Shown here: positions 55,992-63,866 of the stretch, piece by piece
Layout of the letters: each line of letters starts with the position of its first letter
How positions within the stretch are numbered: position 1 is the first letter of the stretch
Origin: Quadrisphaera sp. RL12-1S
Lineage (GTDB): Bacteria; Actinomycetota; Actinomycetes; Actinomycetales; Quadrisphaeraceae
Length of the DNA stretch: 64,000 nt
Direction of reading: 5' to 3'
NCBI RefSeq assembly: GCF_014270065.1
Contig: NZ_JACNME010000018.1
Location: 1-64,000, forward strand
Notes under the pieces: model-generated
Told to the model about the DNA's origin: nothing
Seen by the model: the letters and a program-made list of their open reading frames with translations, nothing else
The model's database searches: none
Translations under genes and position numbers: made by a program

Positions 55992-56864
55992 GTGTTCCGC
56001 AGCCCGCTGCGCGTCCTCGACGACGCCGACCGCGCCGACGTCCTCGCGCTGTGCGCGCAGGACCCGGTGGCGAGCATCTTCGTCACCAGCCGCGTGGCCG
56101 CCGTCGGGGCGGCTCCCGCACGCCTCGGCGGCCAGCTGTGGGGGTGGGGCGGGCCGGGTCGCCTGACCGGCATCTGCTGGGACGGCGCCAACCTCGTGCC
56201 CGTGCTCAGCACCGCGCTGGCGCCCGCCGAGCAGGCCCTCGCCCTGGACGCCTTCGCCGCCCGCGCCCGCCGCGTGGGACGGCGCTGCTCCTCGCTGGTC
56301 GGGTCCGCGCCCGCCGTCCTGGGCCTGTGGGACAGGCTCCAGGGCAGCTGGGGACCCGCCCGTGACGTACGGCCCGACCAGCCCCTCATGGCCGTGCGCA
56401 CACCGCCGCTGGTGGCGCCCGACACCGCCGTCCGCCGCGCCACGGCCGACGACCTCGACGTCCTCGTGCCCGCCTGCATCGCCATGTTCACCGAGGAGGT
56501 CGGGTACTCGCCGACCGCCGGGGACGGCGGCGCCACCTACCGCCGGCGCGTCGAGGAGCTCGTGGCGGCCGGCAGGTCCTACGTGCGGATCGAGGGCGAG
56601 GGCAGCGCGCGGGAGGTGGTCTTCAAGGCCGAGCTCGGCGCGGTGGCCCCCGGGGTCGCCCAGGTGCAGGGCGTGTGGGTGCACCCGGAGCGCCGCGGCC
56701 ACGGCATCGCCGAGCCGGGCATGGCCGCCGTCGTCCTGTCCACCCAGGCCGCCGGCTACCCCGTGGTCAGCCTGTACGTGAACGACTACAACACCCGCGC
56801 CGTGCGCGCCTACGAGGCCGTGGGCTTCGAGCGGGTGGGCACCTTCGCCACCGTGCTCTTCTGA
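55992..56864 (+). CDS. GNAT family N-acetyltransferase with DUF4081 N-terminal domain
   Basis: 290-residue two-domain protein. The N-terminal DUF4081 half has VLALCAQDPVASIFVTSRVAA and WGWGGPGRLTGICWDGANLVPV; the C-terminal acetyltransferase has motif A VQGVWVHPERRGHGIAEPGMAAVVLSTQ and motif B VSLYVNDYNTRAVRAYEAVGFERVGTF. This gene is a constant neighbour of ispG in actinobacteria; its substrate is unknown. CAGGAT 6 nt before the GTG might be a -10 element. Confidence 0.92.
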   Translation: MFRSPLRVLDDADRADVLALCAQDPVASIFVTSRVAAVGAAPARLGGQLWGWGGPGRLTGICWDGANLVPVLSTALAPAEQALALDAFAARARRVGRRCSSLVGSAPAVLGLWDRLQGSWGPARDVRPDQPLMAVRTPPLVAPDTAVRRATADDLDVLVPACIAMFTEEVGYSPTAGDGGATYRRRVEELVAAGRSYVRIEGEGSAREVVFKAELGAVAPGVAQVQGVWVHPERRGHGIAEPGMAAVVLSTQAAGYPVVSLYVNDYNTRAVRAYEAVGFERVGTFATVLF

Positions 56865-56907
56865 CGCCCTTCTGACGCGCGGGCGCCGCGGCAGCGCCGC
56901 CACCCAC

Positions 56908-56913
56908 TAGCGT
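56908..56913 (+). promoter_or_regulatory. -10 hexamer TAGCGT upstream of the NCS2 permease
   Basis: TAGCGT in the 103-nt gap, followed about 50 nt later by the GTG. A GGGTGAGGGTGAGGG purine stretch serves as the ribosome-binding site. Confidence 0.35.
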
Positions 56914-56967
56914 CAGCGGGCCGCGCAGCACGGGCGGCGACCACAGCACGGGTGAGGGTGAGGGTTC

Positions 56968-58281
56968 GTGGCGCGCACGAGCGGGTTCTGGCAGCTGCAC
57001 GGTGACGGGCGGACCATCGAGCAGGGGGCCGTGGTGGCCCCGGAGGAGCGCCTCAGCTGGCCGCGCACGGTGGGCATCGGGATGCAGCACGTGGTGGCGA
57101 TGTTCGGCGCCACCTTCCTCGTGCCGCTCATCACCGGCTTCCCGCCGTCGACCACGCTGTTCTTCTCGGCCGTGGGCACGGCCCTGTTCCTGCTGCTGAC
57201 GCGCGGGCGCCTGCCCAGCTACCTGGGCTCCAGCTTCGCGTTCCTCGCTCCGATCGCGGCGGCCAAGACGGCGGGCGGCCTGTCGGCGGCGCTCGGCGGC
57301 GTCGTCGTCACCGGGGTGCTGCTGGCCCTGGTCGGGCTGCTGGTGCAGCGCGCCGGCGCCGCGTGGATCGAGCGGCTGCTGCCGCCGGCCGTCACCGGGA
57401 CGATCGTGGCGCTCATCGGCCTCAACCTGGCCCCCGCGGCCTGGAACAACGTCAAGGGGGCGCCGGTCACCGCCGTCGTGACGATCGCCGCGATCGTGCT
57501 GGCGTCGGTGCTGCTGCGCGGGCTGCTGGGGCGGCTCTCGATCCTGCTGGGCGTGCTGGTCGGCTACCTCGTGGCCGTGGTCCGCGGGGAGGTGGTCTTC
57601 GACCAGGTGAGGGCCGCGGCCTGGGTGGGGCTGCCGGCGTTCTCCACGCCCACCTTCGACCTCGCGGTGATCGTCGTCTTCGTGCCGGTGGTGCTCGTGC
57701 TCGTGGCGGAGAACGTCGGGCACGTCCGCTCCGTGGCCGCGCTGACCGGGCGCGACCTCGACCCGCTCACCGGCCGGGCGCTCCTGGCCGACGGCCTGGC
57801 CACCACGCTCGCGGGCCTCGGCGGCGGGTCGGGCACCACCACCTACGCGGAGAACATCGGCGTCATGGCCGCCAGCCGCGTCTACTCCACCGCGGCCTAC
57901 GCCGTGGCCGCCGGCGCCGCGCTGGTGCTCAGCCTCTGCCCGAAGTTCGGGGCGGTCATCGCCACCGTCCCCGCCGGCGTGCTCGGCGGTGCCGGCACCG
58001 TGCTGTACGGGCTCATCGGCGTGCTCGGGGCGCGGATCTGGGTGCAGGCGCGGGTGGACTTCTCCCGCCCCGCCGTCCTCACCAGCGCCGGGGTGGCGCT
58101 CATCATCGGGATCGCTGACTACACGCTCACCGTGGGCGGCTTGACGCTCACGGGCATCGCGCTCGGCACCCTCGCCGCCGTCGGGCTCTACCACCTCATG
58201 ACGGCCCTCGGCCGCTGGCGCGGCACCGACCCCGGCGACGGCCCCCGCTCCGAGCCGGCCAGCCCCGCCTACCGCGTCTGA
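56968..58281 (+). CDS. Uracil-xanthine permease (NCS2 family)
   Basis: Nucleobase-proton symporter, 437 residues with 12-14 helices. UraA-like features: SWPRTVGIGMQHVVAMFGATFLVPLITGFPPSTTLFFSAVG, GRLPSYLGSSFAFLAPI, then LVAENVGHVRSVAALTGRD (the Glu-containing uracil-binding helix) and GGGSGTTTYAENIGVMAASRVYSTAAY. The presence of TTTYAEN favours uracil. It lies alone, without upp or pyr genes. GTG start. Its 3' side is the first palindromic element. Confidence 0.9.
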   Translation: MARTSGFWQLHGDGRTIEQGAVVAPEERLSWPRTVGIGMQHVVAMFGATFLVPLITGFPPSTTLFFSAVGTALFLLLTRGRLPSYLGSSFAFLAPIAAAKTAGGLSAALGGVVVTGVLLALVGLLVQRAGAAWIERLLPPAVTGTIVALIGLNLAPAAWNNVKGAPVTAVVTIAAIVLASVLLRGLLGRLSILLGVLVGYLVAVVRGEVVFDQVRAAAWVGLPAFSTPTFDLAVIVVFVPVVLVLVAENVGHVRSVAALTGRDLDPLTGRALLADGLATTLAGLGGGSGTTTYAENIGVMAASRVYSTAAYAVAAGAALVLSLCPKFGAVIATVPAGVLGGAGTVLYGLIGVLGARIWVQARVDFSRPAVLTSAGVALIIGIADYTLTVGGLTLTGIALGTLAAVGLYHLMTALGRWRGTDPGDGPRSEPASPAYRV

Positions 58282-58306
58282 GCCTCCCGACCGACCTGCG
58301 GCCCCT

Positions 58307-58383
58307 GTGACGCCGGACAGGCAGAAGTCCTCGTCAGCTGCTCCGCAGGGTGCTCCAGGGGAGTTCTGCCTGTCCGGCGTCAC
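58307..58383. repeat. Palindromic element copy 1 (upstream of the DUF559 gene)
   Basis: Left arm 58307-58326 and right arm 58364-58383 are perfect 20-bp reverse complements (GTGACGCCGGACAGGCAGAA); after one mismatch five more pairs extend the stem inward to 58332/58358, with a loop of 25 nt. It is 26 nt after the permease stop and 49 nt before the DUF559 gene. The same arm sequence recurs in copy 2 at 59281. Confidence 0.8.
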
Positions 58384-58384
58384 C

Positions 58385-58401
58385 TGTGGACAAGATCCAC
58401 A
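58385..58401 (+). promoter_or_regulatory. Small dyad TGTGGA-n5-TCCACA before the DUF559 gene
   Basis: Perfect 6-bp dyad directly after palindromic element copy 1, 31 nt before the GTG. The encoded AbiEi-like winged helix is of a type that autoregulates, so an operator is plausible. Confidence 0.35.
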
Positions 58402-58431
58402 TCTACGCCGTCGGTTCGCCACGGTGATCGG

Positions 58432-59322
58432 GTGGACGTCAACGAGGTGTGCAGGGCCCTGTGGAGGAACGGCGGCGTGGCGGTGCGCCGAGAGCTCGCC
58501 TGCGACTGGCGCGCCCTGGAACGCGCTCTGCTGAGCGGCCGGGTGCTGCGCCTGGCGCGCGGTGTCTACGGGCTGTCCAGCGGAGCCGCCCCGCTCGCGG
58601 CGGCGGCCAGCGTCAGCGGTGTGGCCTCGCACCTGAGCGCGGCACAGCTGTGGATGCTGGACGTGGTCGCGCCGCCGGCGCTGCCGCACGTGACCGTCCC
58701 GCGCCACCGCAGGCTCGTCAGCGACCAGGTGGTGCGCCACTGGGCGGACCTACCGCCCGGTGACGTGGACGGTCGCGTCACCACACCGCTGCGGACGGTG
58801 GTCGACTGCGCCCGCACGCTGCCCTTCCCCGAAGCTCTCGCTGTGGGCGACTCCGCCCTGCGGCGCGGGCTCGTGACCCGCTCCGAGCTGCTCGCACGTG
58901 CGGACGCCACCCGCGGCGCCGGGAGGGCGGCGGTGCGGCGCGTCGCTGAGCACGCGTCGGGTCGGCCTGCCAACCCGTTCGAGTCGGCGCTGCGAGGCAT
59001 CGCGCTGGGCGCCGGACTGACGGGCCTGCTGCCGCAGGTCTGGCTGGACGGCGACTCCGGCAGCATCCGTCCCGACCTCATCGACCCGGCGCTGCGGCTC
59101 GTCGTCGAGGCGGACAGCTTCGAGTGGCACGGCAGGCGCTCCGCCCTGGCTGCGGACTGCCACCGCTACGACGAGCTGGTCGCCGACGGGTGGACGGTCC
59201 TGCGGTACGCGTGGGAGCAGGTGATGTTCGACCGGGAGTGGGTCGCCAGCACCCTGCAGCGGACCGCACGCAGGTGCGCTGTGACGGCCGACATGCAGAA
59301 GTCCCTCAGCGTCGCCGCGTGA
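58432..59322 (+). CDS. AbiEi-like antitoxin-domain/DUF559 (Vsr-fold) protein
   Basis: 296-residue protein. The N-terminal 60 residues are a winged helix like the AbiEi antitoxin domain (GGVAVRRELACDWRALERALLSGRVLRLARGVY). The C-terminal DUF559 domain has a PD-(D/E)XK/Vsr-like layout: Glu184 in NPFESALRG, Asp215 in IRPDLIDPALRLVVEADSFEWHG with Glu226 and Asp228, His and Arg in WHGRR, then VLRYAWEQVMF. The toxin AbiEii is absent. The last 14 residues (VTADMQKSLSVAA and stop) are encoded by palindromic element copy 2. Function is unknown; nuclease activity is inferred. GTG start. Confidence 0.75.
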   Translation: MDVNEVCRALWRNGGVAVRRELACDWRALERALLSGRVLRLARGVYGLSSGAAPLAAAASVSGVASHLSAAQLWMLDVVAPPALPHVTVPRHRRLVSDQVVRHWADLPPGDVDGRVTTPLRTVVDCARTLPFPEALAVGDSALRRGLVTRSELLARADATRGAGRAAVRRVAEHASGRPANPFESALRGIALGAGLTGLLPQVWLDGDSGSIRPDLIDPALRLVVEADSFEWHGRRSALAADCHRYDELVADGWTVLRYAWEQVMFDREWVASTLQRTARRCAVTADMQKSLSVAA

Positions 59323-59357
59323 GGGGCTCGCAGGGACTTCTGCCCGTCCGGCGTCAC
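59281..59357. repeat. Palindromic element copy 2 (overlaps the 3' end of the DUF559 gene)
   Basis: Left arm 59281-59306 and right arm 59332-59357 are reverse complements at 22 of 26 positions. The right arm matches copy 1 almost fully (core GTGACGCCGGACGGGCAGAA on the complement), the left arm is diverged at four positions and lies inside the gene. Loop is 25 nt, the same as the copy 1 loop. Confidence 0.8.
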
Positions 59358-59405
59358 GCGGGCGCGGGCCGGCGGGACGCGCGGGGCGGGGTGAGGGGGC
59401 GGCAC

Positions 59406-59411
59406 TAAGGT
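59406..59411 (+). promoter_or_regulatory. -10 hexamer TAAGGT of proS (leaderless)
   Basis: TAAGGT lies 6 nt before GTG 59418. No ribosome-binding site is possible in the gap, so a leaderless mRNA is likely. Confidence 0.55.
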
Positions 59412-59417
59412 CGGGGC

Positions 59418-61211
59418 GTGCTGTTGAGGACCTCCACGCTGCTCCTGCGCACCCTGCGCGAGGACCCGGCCGACGCCGAGCTGGCCAGCCACAAGCTGCT
59501 CGTGCGCGCCGGGTACATCCGCCGCGCCGCCCCGGGCGGCTTCTCGTGGCTGCCGCTGGGCCTGCGGGTGCTGCGCAAGGTCGAGCGGATCGTCCGCGAG
59601 GAGATGGACGCCATCGGCGCCCAGGAGGTGCACTTCCCCGCGCTGCTGCCGAAGGAGCCGTACGAGGCGACCGGCCGGTGGACGGAGTACGGTCCCAACC
59701 TCTTCCGCCTGCAGGACCGCCGCGGCGCCGACTTCCTCCTCGCGCCCACCCACGAGGAGATGTTCACGCTGCTCGTGAAGGACCAGTGCTCGTCCTACAA
59801 GGACCTGCCGCTGAGCCTGTACCAGGTGCAGACGAAGTACCGCGACGAGGCGCGGCCCCGCGCGGGCCTGCTGCGCGGCCGCGAGTTCGTCATGAAGGAC
59901 AGCTACTCCTTCGACGTCGACGACGCCGGGCTGGAGAAGGCCTACCAGCGCCACCGCGAGGCCTACGTCCGCATCTTCGACAGGCTCGGGCTGGAGTACG
60001 TCATCGTCTCCGCGGTCTCCGGCGCCATGGGCGGCTCGGCCAGCGAGGAGTTCCTCCACCCCAGCCCCCAGGGCGAGGACACCTACGTCCGCTCCGCCGG
60101 CGGGTACGCCGCCAACGTCGAGGCGGTCACCACGGTCGCGCCCGAGCCGGTGGCCTGGGACGACGCCCCGCCCGCCGTGGTCCGCGACACCCCGGACACC
60201 CCGACCATCGACACGCTGGTGGCGGTCTCCAACCAGCTGCACCCGCGCGAGGACCGCGCCTGGGAGGCCGCGGACACCCTCAAGAACGTCATCGTGCTGC
60301 TGCGCCACCCCGACGGCTCCACGGAGCCGCTCGCGATCGGCGTGCCCGGAGACCGCGAGGTGGACCCCAAGCGCCTCGAGGCCGCCGTGTCGCCCGCCAC
60401 CGTCGAGCCGTTCGACGAGGCGCAGTTCGCCCAGCACCCCGAGCTGGTCAAGGGCTACATCGGCCCCGGCGGCCTGGGCCTGCGCCTCACCGGCGAGACC
60501 GACGAGCACGGCCAGCCCGTCACCACCGGGATCCGCTACCTGCTCGACCCGCGCATCGCCCCCGGCACCGCGTGGGTCACGGGCGCCGACCAGCCCGGCC
60601 GGCACGTCTTCGGGCTCGTGGCCGGCCGGGACTTCACCGGCGACGGCACCATCGACGCCGCCGAGGTCCGCGACGGCGACCCCGCCCCCGACGGCTCCGG
60701 CCCGCTGGAGACCGCCCGCGGCATGGAGATGGGGCACATCTTCCAGCTCGGCCGCAAGTACGCGCAGGCCCTGGGCCTGCAGGTGCTCGACGAGAACGGC
60801 AAGCTCGTCACGGTCACCATGGGCTCCTACGGCGTGGGCGTCTCCCGCGCCGTCGCCGCCATCGCCGAGGCCGGCCACGACGAGCTGGGCCTGGTCTGGC
60901 CGCGCTCGGTGGCCCCCGTCGACGTGCACGTGGTCGTCGCGGGCAAGGACGCCGCGGTCGTCGAGGGCGGCGAGCGCCTCGCCGCCGAGCTGGTGGCCGC
61001 CGGCCTCGACGTCCTCCTGGACGACCGCCCCCGCGTCAGCCCCGGCGTGAAGTTCAAGGACGCCGAGCTGGTGGGCGTGCCCACGATCGTCACGGTGGGC
61101 AAGCGCCTCGCCGACGGCGTCGTCGAGGTCCGCGACCGCGCCTCCGGCGAGCGCACGGACGTGCCCGTCGAGGGCGCCGCGCAGCACCTCGTCGCGCTCG
61201 TGCGCGGCTGA
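59418..61211 (+). CDS. proS: Prolyl-tRNA synthetase
   Basis: Class II aminoacyl-tRNA synthetase, 597 residues of the bacterial type with an editing (INS) insertion. Motif 1 region [21 protein letters not shown], motif 2 [27 protein letters not shown], motif 3 [16 protein letters not shown]; the INS domain runs from about residue 225 to 405 ([21 protein letters not shown]...). The C-terminal anticodon domain begins [16 protein letters not shown] and ends [24 protein letters not shown]. Starts [20 protein letters not shown]. Leaderless GTG (see 59406). Confidence 0.96.
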   Translation: MLLRTSTLLLRTLREDPADAELASHKLLVRAGYIRRAAPGGFSWLPLGLRVLRKVERIVREEMDAIGAQEVHFPALLPKEPYEATGRWTEYGPNLFRLQDRRGADFLLAPTHEEMFTLLVKDQCSSYKDLPLSLYQVQTKYRDEARPRAGLLRGREFVMKDSYSFDVDDAGLEKAYQRHREAYVRIFDRLGLEYVIVSAVSGAMGGSASEEFLHPSPQGEDTYVRSAGGYAANVEAVTTVAPEPVAWDDAPPAVVRDTPDTPTIDTLVAVSNQLHPREDRAWEAADTLKNVIVLLRHPDGSTEPLAIGVPGDREVDPKRLEAAVSPATVEPFDEAQFAQHPELVKGYIGPGGLGLRLTGETDEHGQPVTTGIRYLLDPRIAPGTAWVTGADQPGRHVFGLVAGRDFTGDGTIDAAEVRDGDPAPDGSGPLETARGMEMGHIFQLGRKYAQALGLQVLDENGKLVTVTMGSYGVGVSRAVAAIAEAGHDELGLVWPRSVAPVDVHVVVAGKDAAVVEGGERLAAELVAAGLDVLLDDRPRVSPGVKFKDAELVGVPTIVTVGKRLADGVVEVRDRASGERTDVPVEGAAQHLVALVRG

Positions 61212-61215
61212 CGCC

Positions 61216-62004
61216 CTGCTCGGGCTCGAGGGGCTGACCCCCGAGGTCTTCGCCCTGCTCCTGCTCGCCGCGCTGGCGGCCGGGTGGGTCGACGCGGTGG
61301 TCGGCGGCGGCGGTCTCGTCCAGCTGCCGGCGCTGCTGCTCGTCCCCGGGATCAGCCCGGTCCAGGCCCTGGCCACCAACAAGCTGGCGGGGTTCGCGGG
61401 GACGACGACGAGCGCCGTCACGTACGCCCGCCGCGTGCGCGTGGACCTGCGCACCGCGGTGCCCATGGCGCTGGCCGCCGGCCTGGCCGCGGCCGGGGGA
61501 GCGGCCCTGGCGCACTGGGTGCCCGCCGGCGCGCTGCGCCCGGTGGTGCTCGTGGCGCTGGTGGCCGTGGCCGCGTGGACCCTGCTGCGCCCACCCCCGG
61601 CGGAGGCGGCGGCGCTGCGCTTCGACGGGCGCCGACACGCCGCGGCCGCCGCGGCGCTGGGCGGGCTCGTCGGCCTCTACGACGGCGCGCTCGGGCCGGG
61701 CACCGGCTCGTTCCTCGTGGCCGGGCTCGTCGGCCTCGGGTACGCCTTCCTGCCCGCCAGCGCCGTCGCGAAGGTGGTCAACGCCGCCACCAACCTCGGG
61801 GCGCTGGTGGTGTTCACCCTCGCCGGGTCCGTGGTGTGGGGGCTGGGCCTGTCCATGGCCGTCGCCAACGTGCTGGGCGGATACCTCGGGGCCCGCACCG
61901 CCGTGGCCCGCGGCAGCGGCTTCGTGCGGGTGGTCTTCCTCGTGGTGGTCGGCGCGCTGGTGCTGCGCCTGGGCTGGCAGGTGCTGGCCCCCCTGCTCGG
62001 CTGA
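61216..62004 (+). CDS. TSUP family transporter (probable non-standard CTG start)
   Basis: Sulfite/anion exporter-family membrane protein with about 7-8 helices. The first ATG/GTG in frame is GTG 61297, but that removes half of the first helix. The frame upstream reads GLTPEVFALLLLAALAAGWVDAVVGGGGLVQLPALLL, which is the normal TSUP N-terminus, so translation must begin earlier. No ATG, GTG or TTG exists between the preceding stop at 61048 and 61297; CTG 61216, 5 nt after the proS stop, is the best candidate (262 residues). TSUP repeats are visible: VVGGGGLVQLPALLLVPG and LYDGALGPGTGSFLVAGLVG. Substrate unknown. Confidence 0.75.
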   Translation: MLGLEGLTPEVFALLLLAALAAGWVDAVVGGGGLVQLPALLLVPGISPVQALATNKLAGFAGTTTSAVTYARRVRVDLRTAVPMALAAGLAAAGGAALAHWVPAGALRPVVLVALVAVAAWTLLRPPPAEAAALRFDGRRHAAAAAALGGLVGLYDGALGPGTGSFLVAGLVGLGYAFLPASAVAKVVNAATNLGALVVFTLAGSVVWGLGLSMAVANVLGGYLGARTAVARGSGFVRVVFLVVVGALVLRLGWQVLAPLLG

Positions 62005-62025
62005 CGGCGCGACCCCGGACCGCCC

Positions 62026-63174
62026 TCAGCGGCCGGACAGCCCGGGCAGCGCCACCAGCCCCGGCGCAGACGCGGCGCTGCGCCACTCCTGCCAGCGGAG
62101 CGCGGCCAGCCGCAGCTGGGCGGCGGCGGGGGCACGCCGCTCCCGGTCGGACGCGGCCACCACGTCCGCCCAGGCCGCCGCGGAGGCACCTTCCAGCCGC
62201 TGCGCCAGGTCGAGCGCGGCCGCCGCACCGGTGACGGGAGACGGCAGCGCCCACGCCGGGGCAGGAGGCGGCGGGGCGGCGCCCTGGGCGAGCAGGTCGT
62301 CGCGCAGCAGCTCCACGAGGTCCGTGTGGGAGGCCAGGTCGCGGACGGCGGTGTCGCGCTGTGCGCCGGCGAGCCGGGCGGCCACCACCCCGTAGCCGTA
62401 CTCGGCGGCCTCCTCCACGCCGAGGGCCGCCACCAGCGCCGCCTGCTCGCCCGAGGCCGCCGCGGCGGTGGGGCTGGCCGAGGCGCGGGTGCCCGGGCCG
62501 GCCGACGAGGCGAGCGGGGACGCCGACGCCGCAGCAGACGCCGCAGCAGACGACGGAGACGAGGACGGGGACGACGACGGCGCGGGGCTCCCACCGGGCG
62601 CGGCCTGCTGCCCCAGCGACGCGCGCGTCCAGGCGGCCCCCGCGTCGAGCCCCGCGGCCAGGCAGGCGAGCATCCGCGCCGTCCCGCCGGCCACCGCGGC
62701 GAGGTCCGCGGAGGCCGTCTCGGCGGCGTCCTCCAGCAGCCCCGCCACCTGCTGGGCTGAGGGCTGGGCTGAGGGCTGGGCTGACGGGGGAGCGGTGCCG
62801 GTGCTGGTCGCAGCGCTCGCGGACGGGCTGCTCGTCGTCGTCGTGGTCCTGGCCGTGCTGGTGCTGGTGCTCGTGGGAGCGGTGGTGGGGGCGGTGGCCC
62901 CCAGCGCCACCAGCTGCTCGTCGAGCGCCGCGCGCAGGGGGCCGGCCAGGGACGCGTCCAGACCGCCCAGCTGCGCCAGCACGGCGCCGACGGCGCCCAC
63001 CGCGGCGCGCCGGGCGAGCTCGTCGGGGTCCGGGGGGCCGGGCGTGGGCGACGGGTCACCGCCCAGCGGCTGGAGGCGGAGCCGGCCCCACGGGGTCGCG
63101 CAGCCCGCCAGCCCCGCCGCGGCGGACGCGGACAGGGCCGCCAGCACGGCGCGCCGCGTGGGGGAGGTCGGCAC
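62026..63174 (-). CDS. DUF4439 ferritin-like lipoprotein with low-complexity inserts
   Basis: 382 residues from GTG 63174. Signal PTSPTRRAVLAALSASAAAGLAGC with twin-arginine-like TRRAVL and lipobox LAGC. The ferritin-like DUF4439 domain is EQAALVAALGVEEAAEYGYGVVAARLAG, ... RDTAVRDLASHTDLVELLRDDLLAQGA, and the C-terminal WADVVAASDRERRAPAAAQLRLAALRWQEW. Two Ser/Thr/Pro/Ala inserts, TTAPTSTSTSTARTTTTTSS and PAPSSSPSSSPSSAAASAAAS, with (SAQP)3, enlarge it well beyond the usual core of about 150. This DUF4439 gene is a constant neighbour of rimP in actinobacteria, divergent from it here. Function unknown. Confidence 0.8.
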   Translation of the reverse strand: MPTSPTRRAVLAALSASAAAGLAGCATPWGRLRLQPLGGDPSPTPGPPDPDELARRAAVGAVGAVLAQLGGLDASLAGPLRAALDEQLVALGATAPTTAPTSTSTSTARTTTTTSSPSASAATSTGTAPPSAQPSAQPSAQQVAGLLEDAAETASADLAAVAGGTARMLACLAAGLDAGAAWTRASLGQQAAPGGSPAPSSSPSSSPSSAAASAAASASPLASSAGPGTRASASPTAAAASGEQAALVAALGVEEAAEYGYGVVAARLAGAQRDTAVRDLASHTDLVELLRDDLLAQGAAPPPPAPAWALPSPVTGAAAALDLAQRLEGASAAAWADVVAASDRERRAPAAAQLRLAALRWQEWRSAASAPGLVALPGLSGR

Positions 63175-63237
63175 GCCTCGTGATCCTGCCACCGGCGGCC
63201 GGCGCTCGCGGCGCTCTGGGCATCCCCGCGCGGCGAC

Positions 63238-63243
63238 TAGGGT
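63238..63243 (+). promoter_or_regulatory. -10 hexamer TAGGGT of the rimP-nusA operon
   Basis: TAGGGT fits TANNNT and lies in the 151-nt divergent gap. rimP starts about 82 nt downstream with CAGGAG as ribosome-binding site. Confidence 0.45.
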
Positions 63244-63325
63244 TCTCGGGTCGCCGCCGTGCCCGGGCCCCGCCCGGGGCGGACCGTGCGATCGCTGCTC
63301 AGCCCTCGAGATCCCAGGAGTCCCG

Positions 63326-63865
63326 GTGCCAGCCCCCCAGGCCGCGCACGACCGCGTGGTCGCCGCCGTCCAGCCCGCCGTCACCGGCAGCGGCCTCGTG
63401 CTGGAGGAGGTCGAGCTCGCCCGCGCCGGTGCCCGCACCGTGGTCCGCGTGGTGGTCGACCTCCCCGACGACGCCGTGGGCGCCGTCTCCTCCGACGCCC
63501 TGGCCGCCGTCTCGCGCGCGGTGAGCGCCGCCATGGACGCCGTGGACGGCGTCCTCGGGGACCGTCCGTACGTGCTCGAGGTGGGCTCGCCGGGCGTGTC
63601 GCGGCCGCTGACCGAGCGCCGGCACTGGTCCCGCGCGCGCACCCGTCTCGTGGCGGTGCCGGTGGCGGGCGTCGCCACCACGGGCCGCGTCGTCGCCGTC
63701 GACGACGACGGCGTCGTGCTCGACGTGGACGGCGAGCAGCGGCGCGCCGCCTGGGAGGACCTGGGCACCGGGCGCGTGCAGGTGGAGTTCGGGCGGCCGA
63801 CCGCCGCCGACGAGGCCGACGACGAGCTGGCCGCAGACGACGAGCTGGACGAGGACGAGGACTGA
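63326..63865 (+). CDS. rimP: Ribosome maturation factor RimP
   Basis: 30S assembly factor binding before S12; 179 residues from GTG 63326 (CAGGAG 5 nt upstream). N-terminal domain: VAAVQPAVTGSGLVLEEVELARAGARTVVRVVVD and DALAAVSRAVSAAMDAVDGVL; the conserved LEVGSPGVSRPLTERRHW is at the domain junction. The C-terminal barrel is followed by an acidic tail (DELAADDELDEDED). Two bases after its stop, nusA begins, giving the conserved rimP-nusA pair. Confidence 0.95.
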   Translation: MPAPQAAHDRVVAAVQPAVTGSGLVLEEVELARAGARTVVRVVVDLPDDAVGAVSSDALAAVSRAVSAAMDAVDGVLGDRPYVLEVGSPGVSRPLTERRHWSRARTRLVAVPVAGVATTGRVVAVDDDGVVLDVDGEQRRAAWEDLGTGRVQVEFGRPTAADEADDELAADDELDEDED

Positions 63866-63866
63866 C

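Noticed and set aside
58432-59322. Complete AbiE type IV toxin-antitoxin system
   Set aside because: Only an AbiEi-like winged helix is present; no AbiEii nucleotidyltransferase gene adjoins it and the C-terminal part is DUF559.
58307-59357. Palindromic pair taken as an insertion sequence with terminal inverted repeats
   Set aside because: Each copy is itself a complete hairpin rather than one end of an element, no target-site duplication is visible and no transposase motif occurs in the gene; called a repeat-flanked gene instead.
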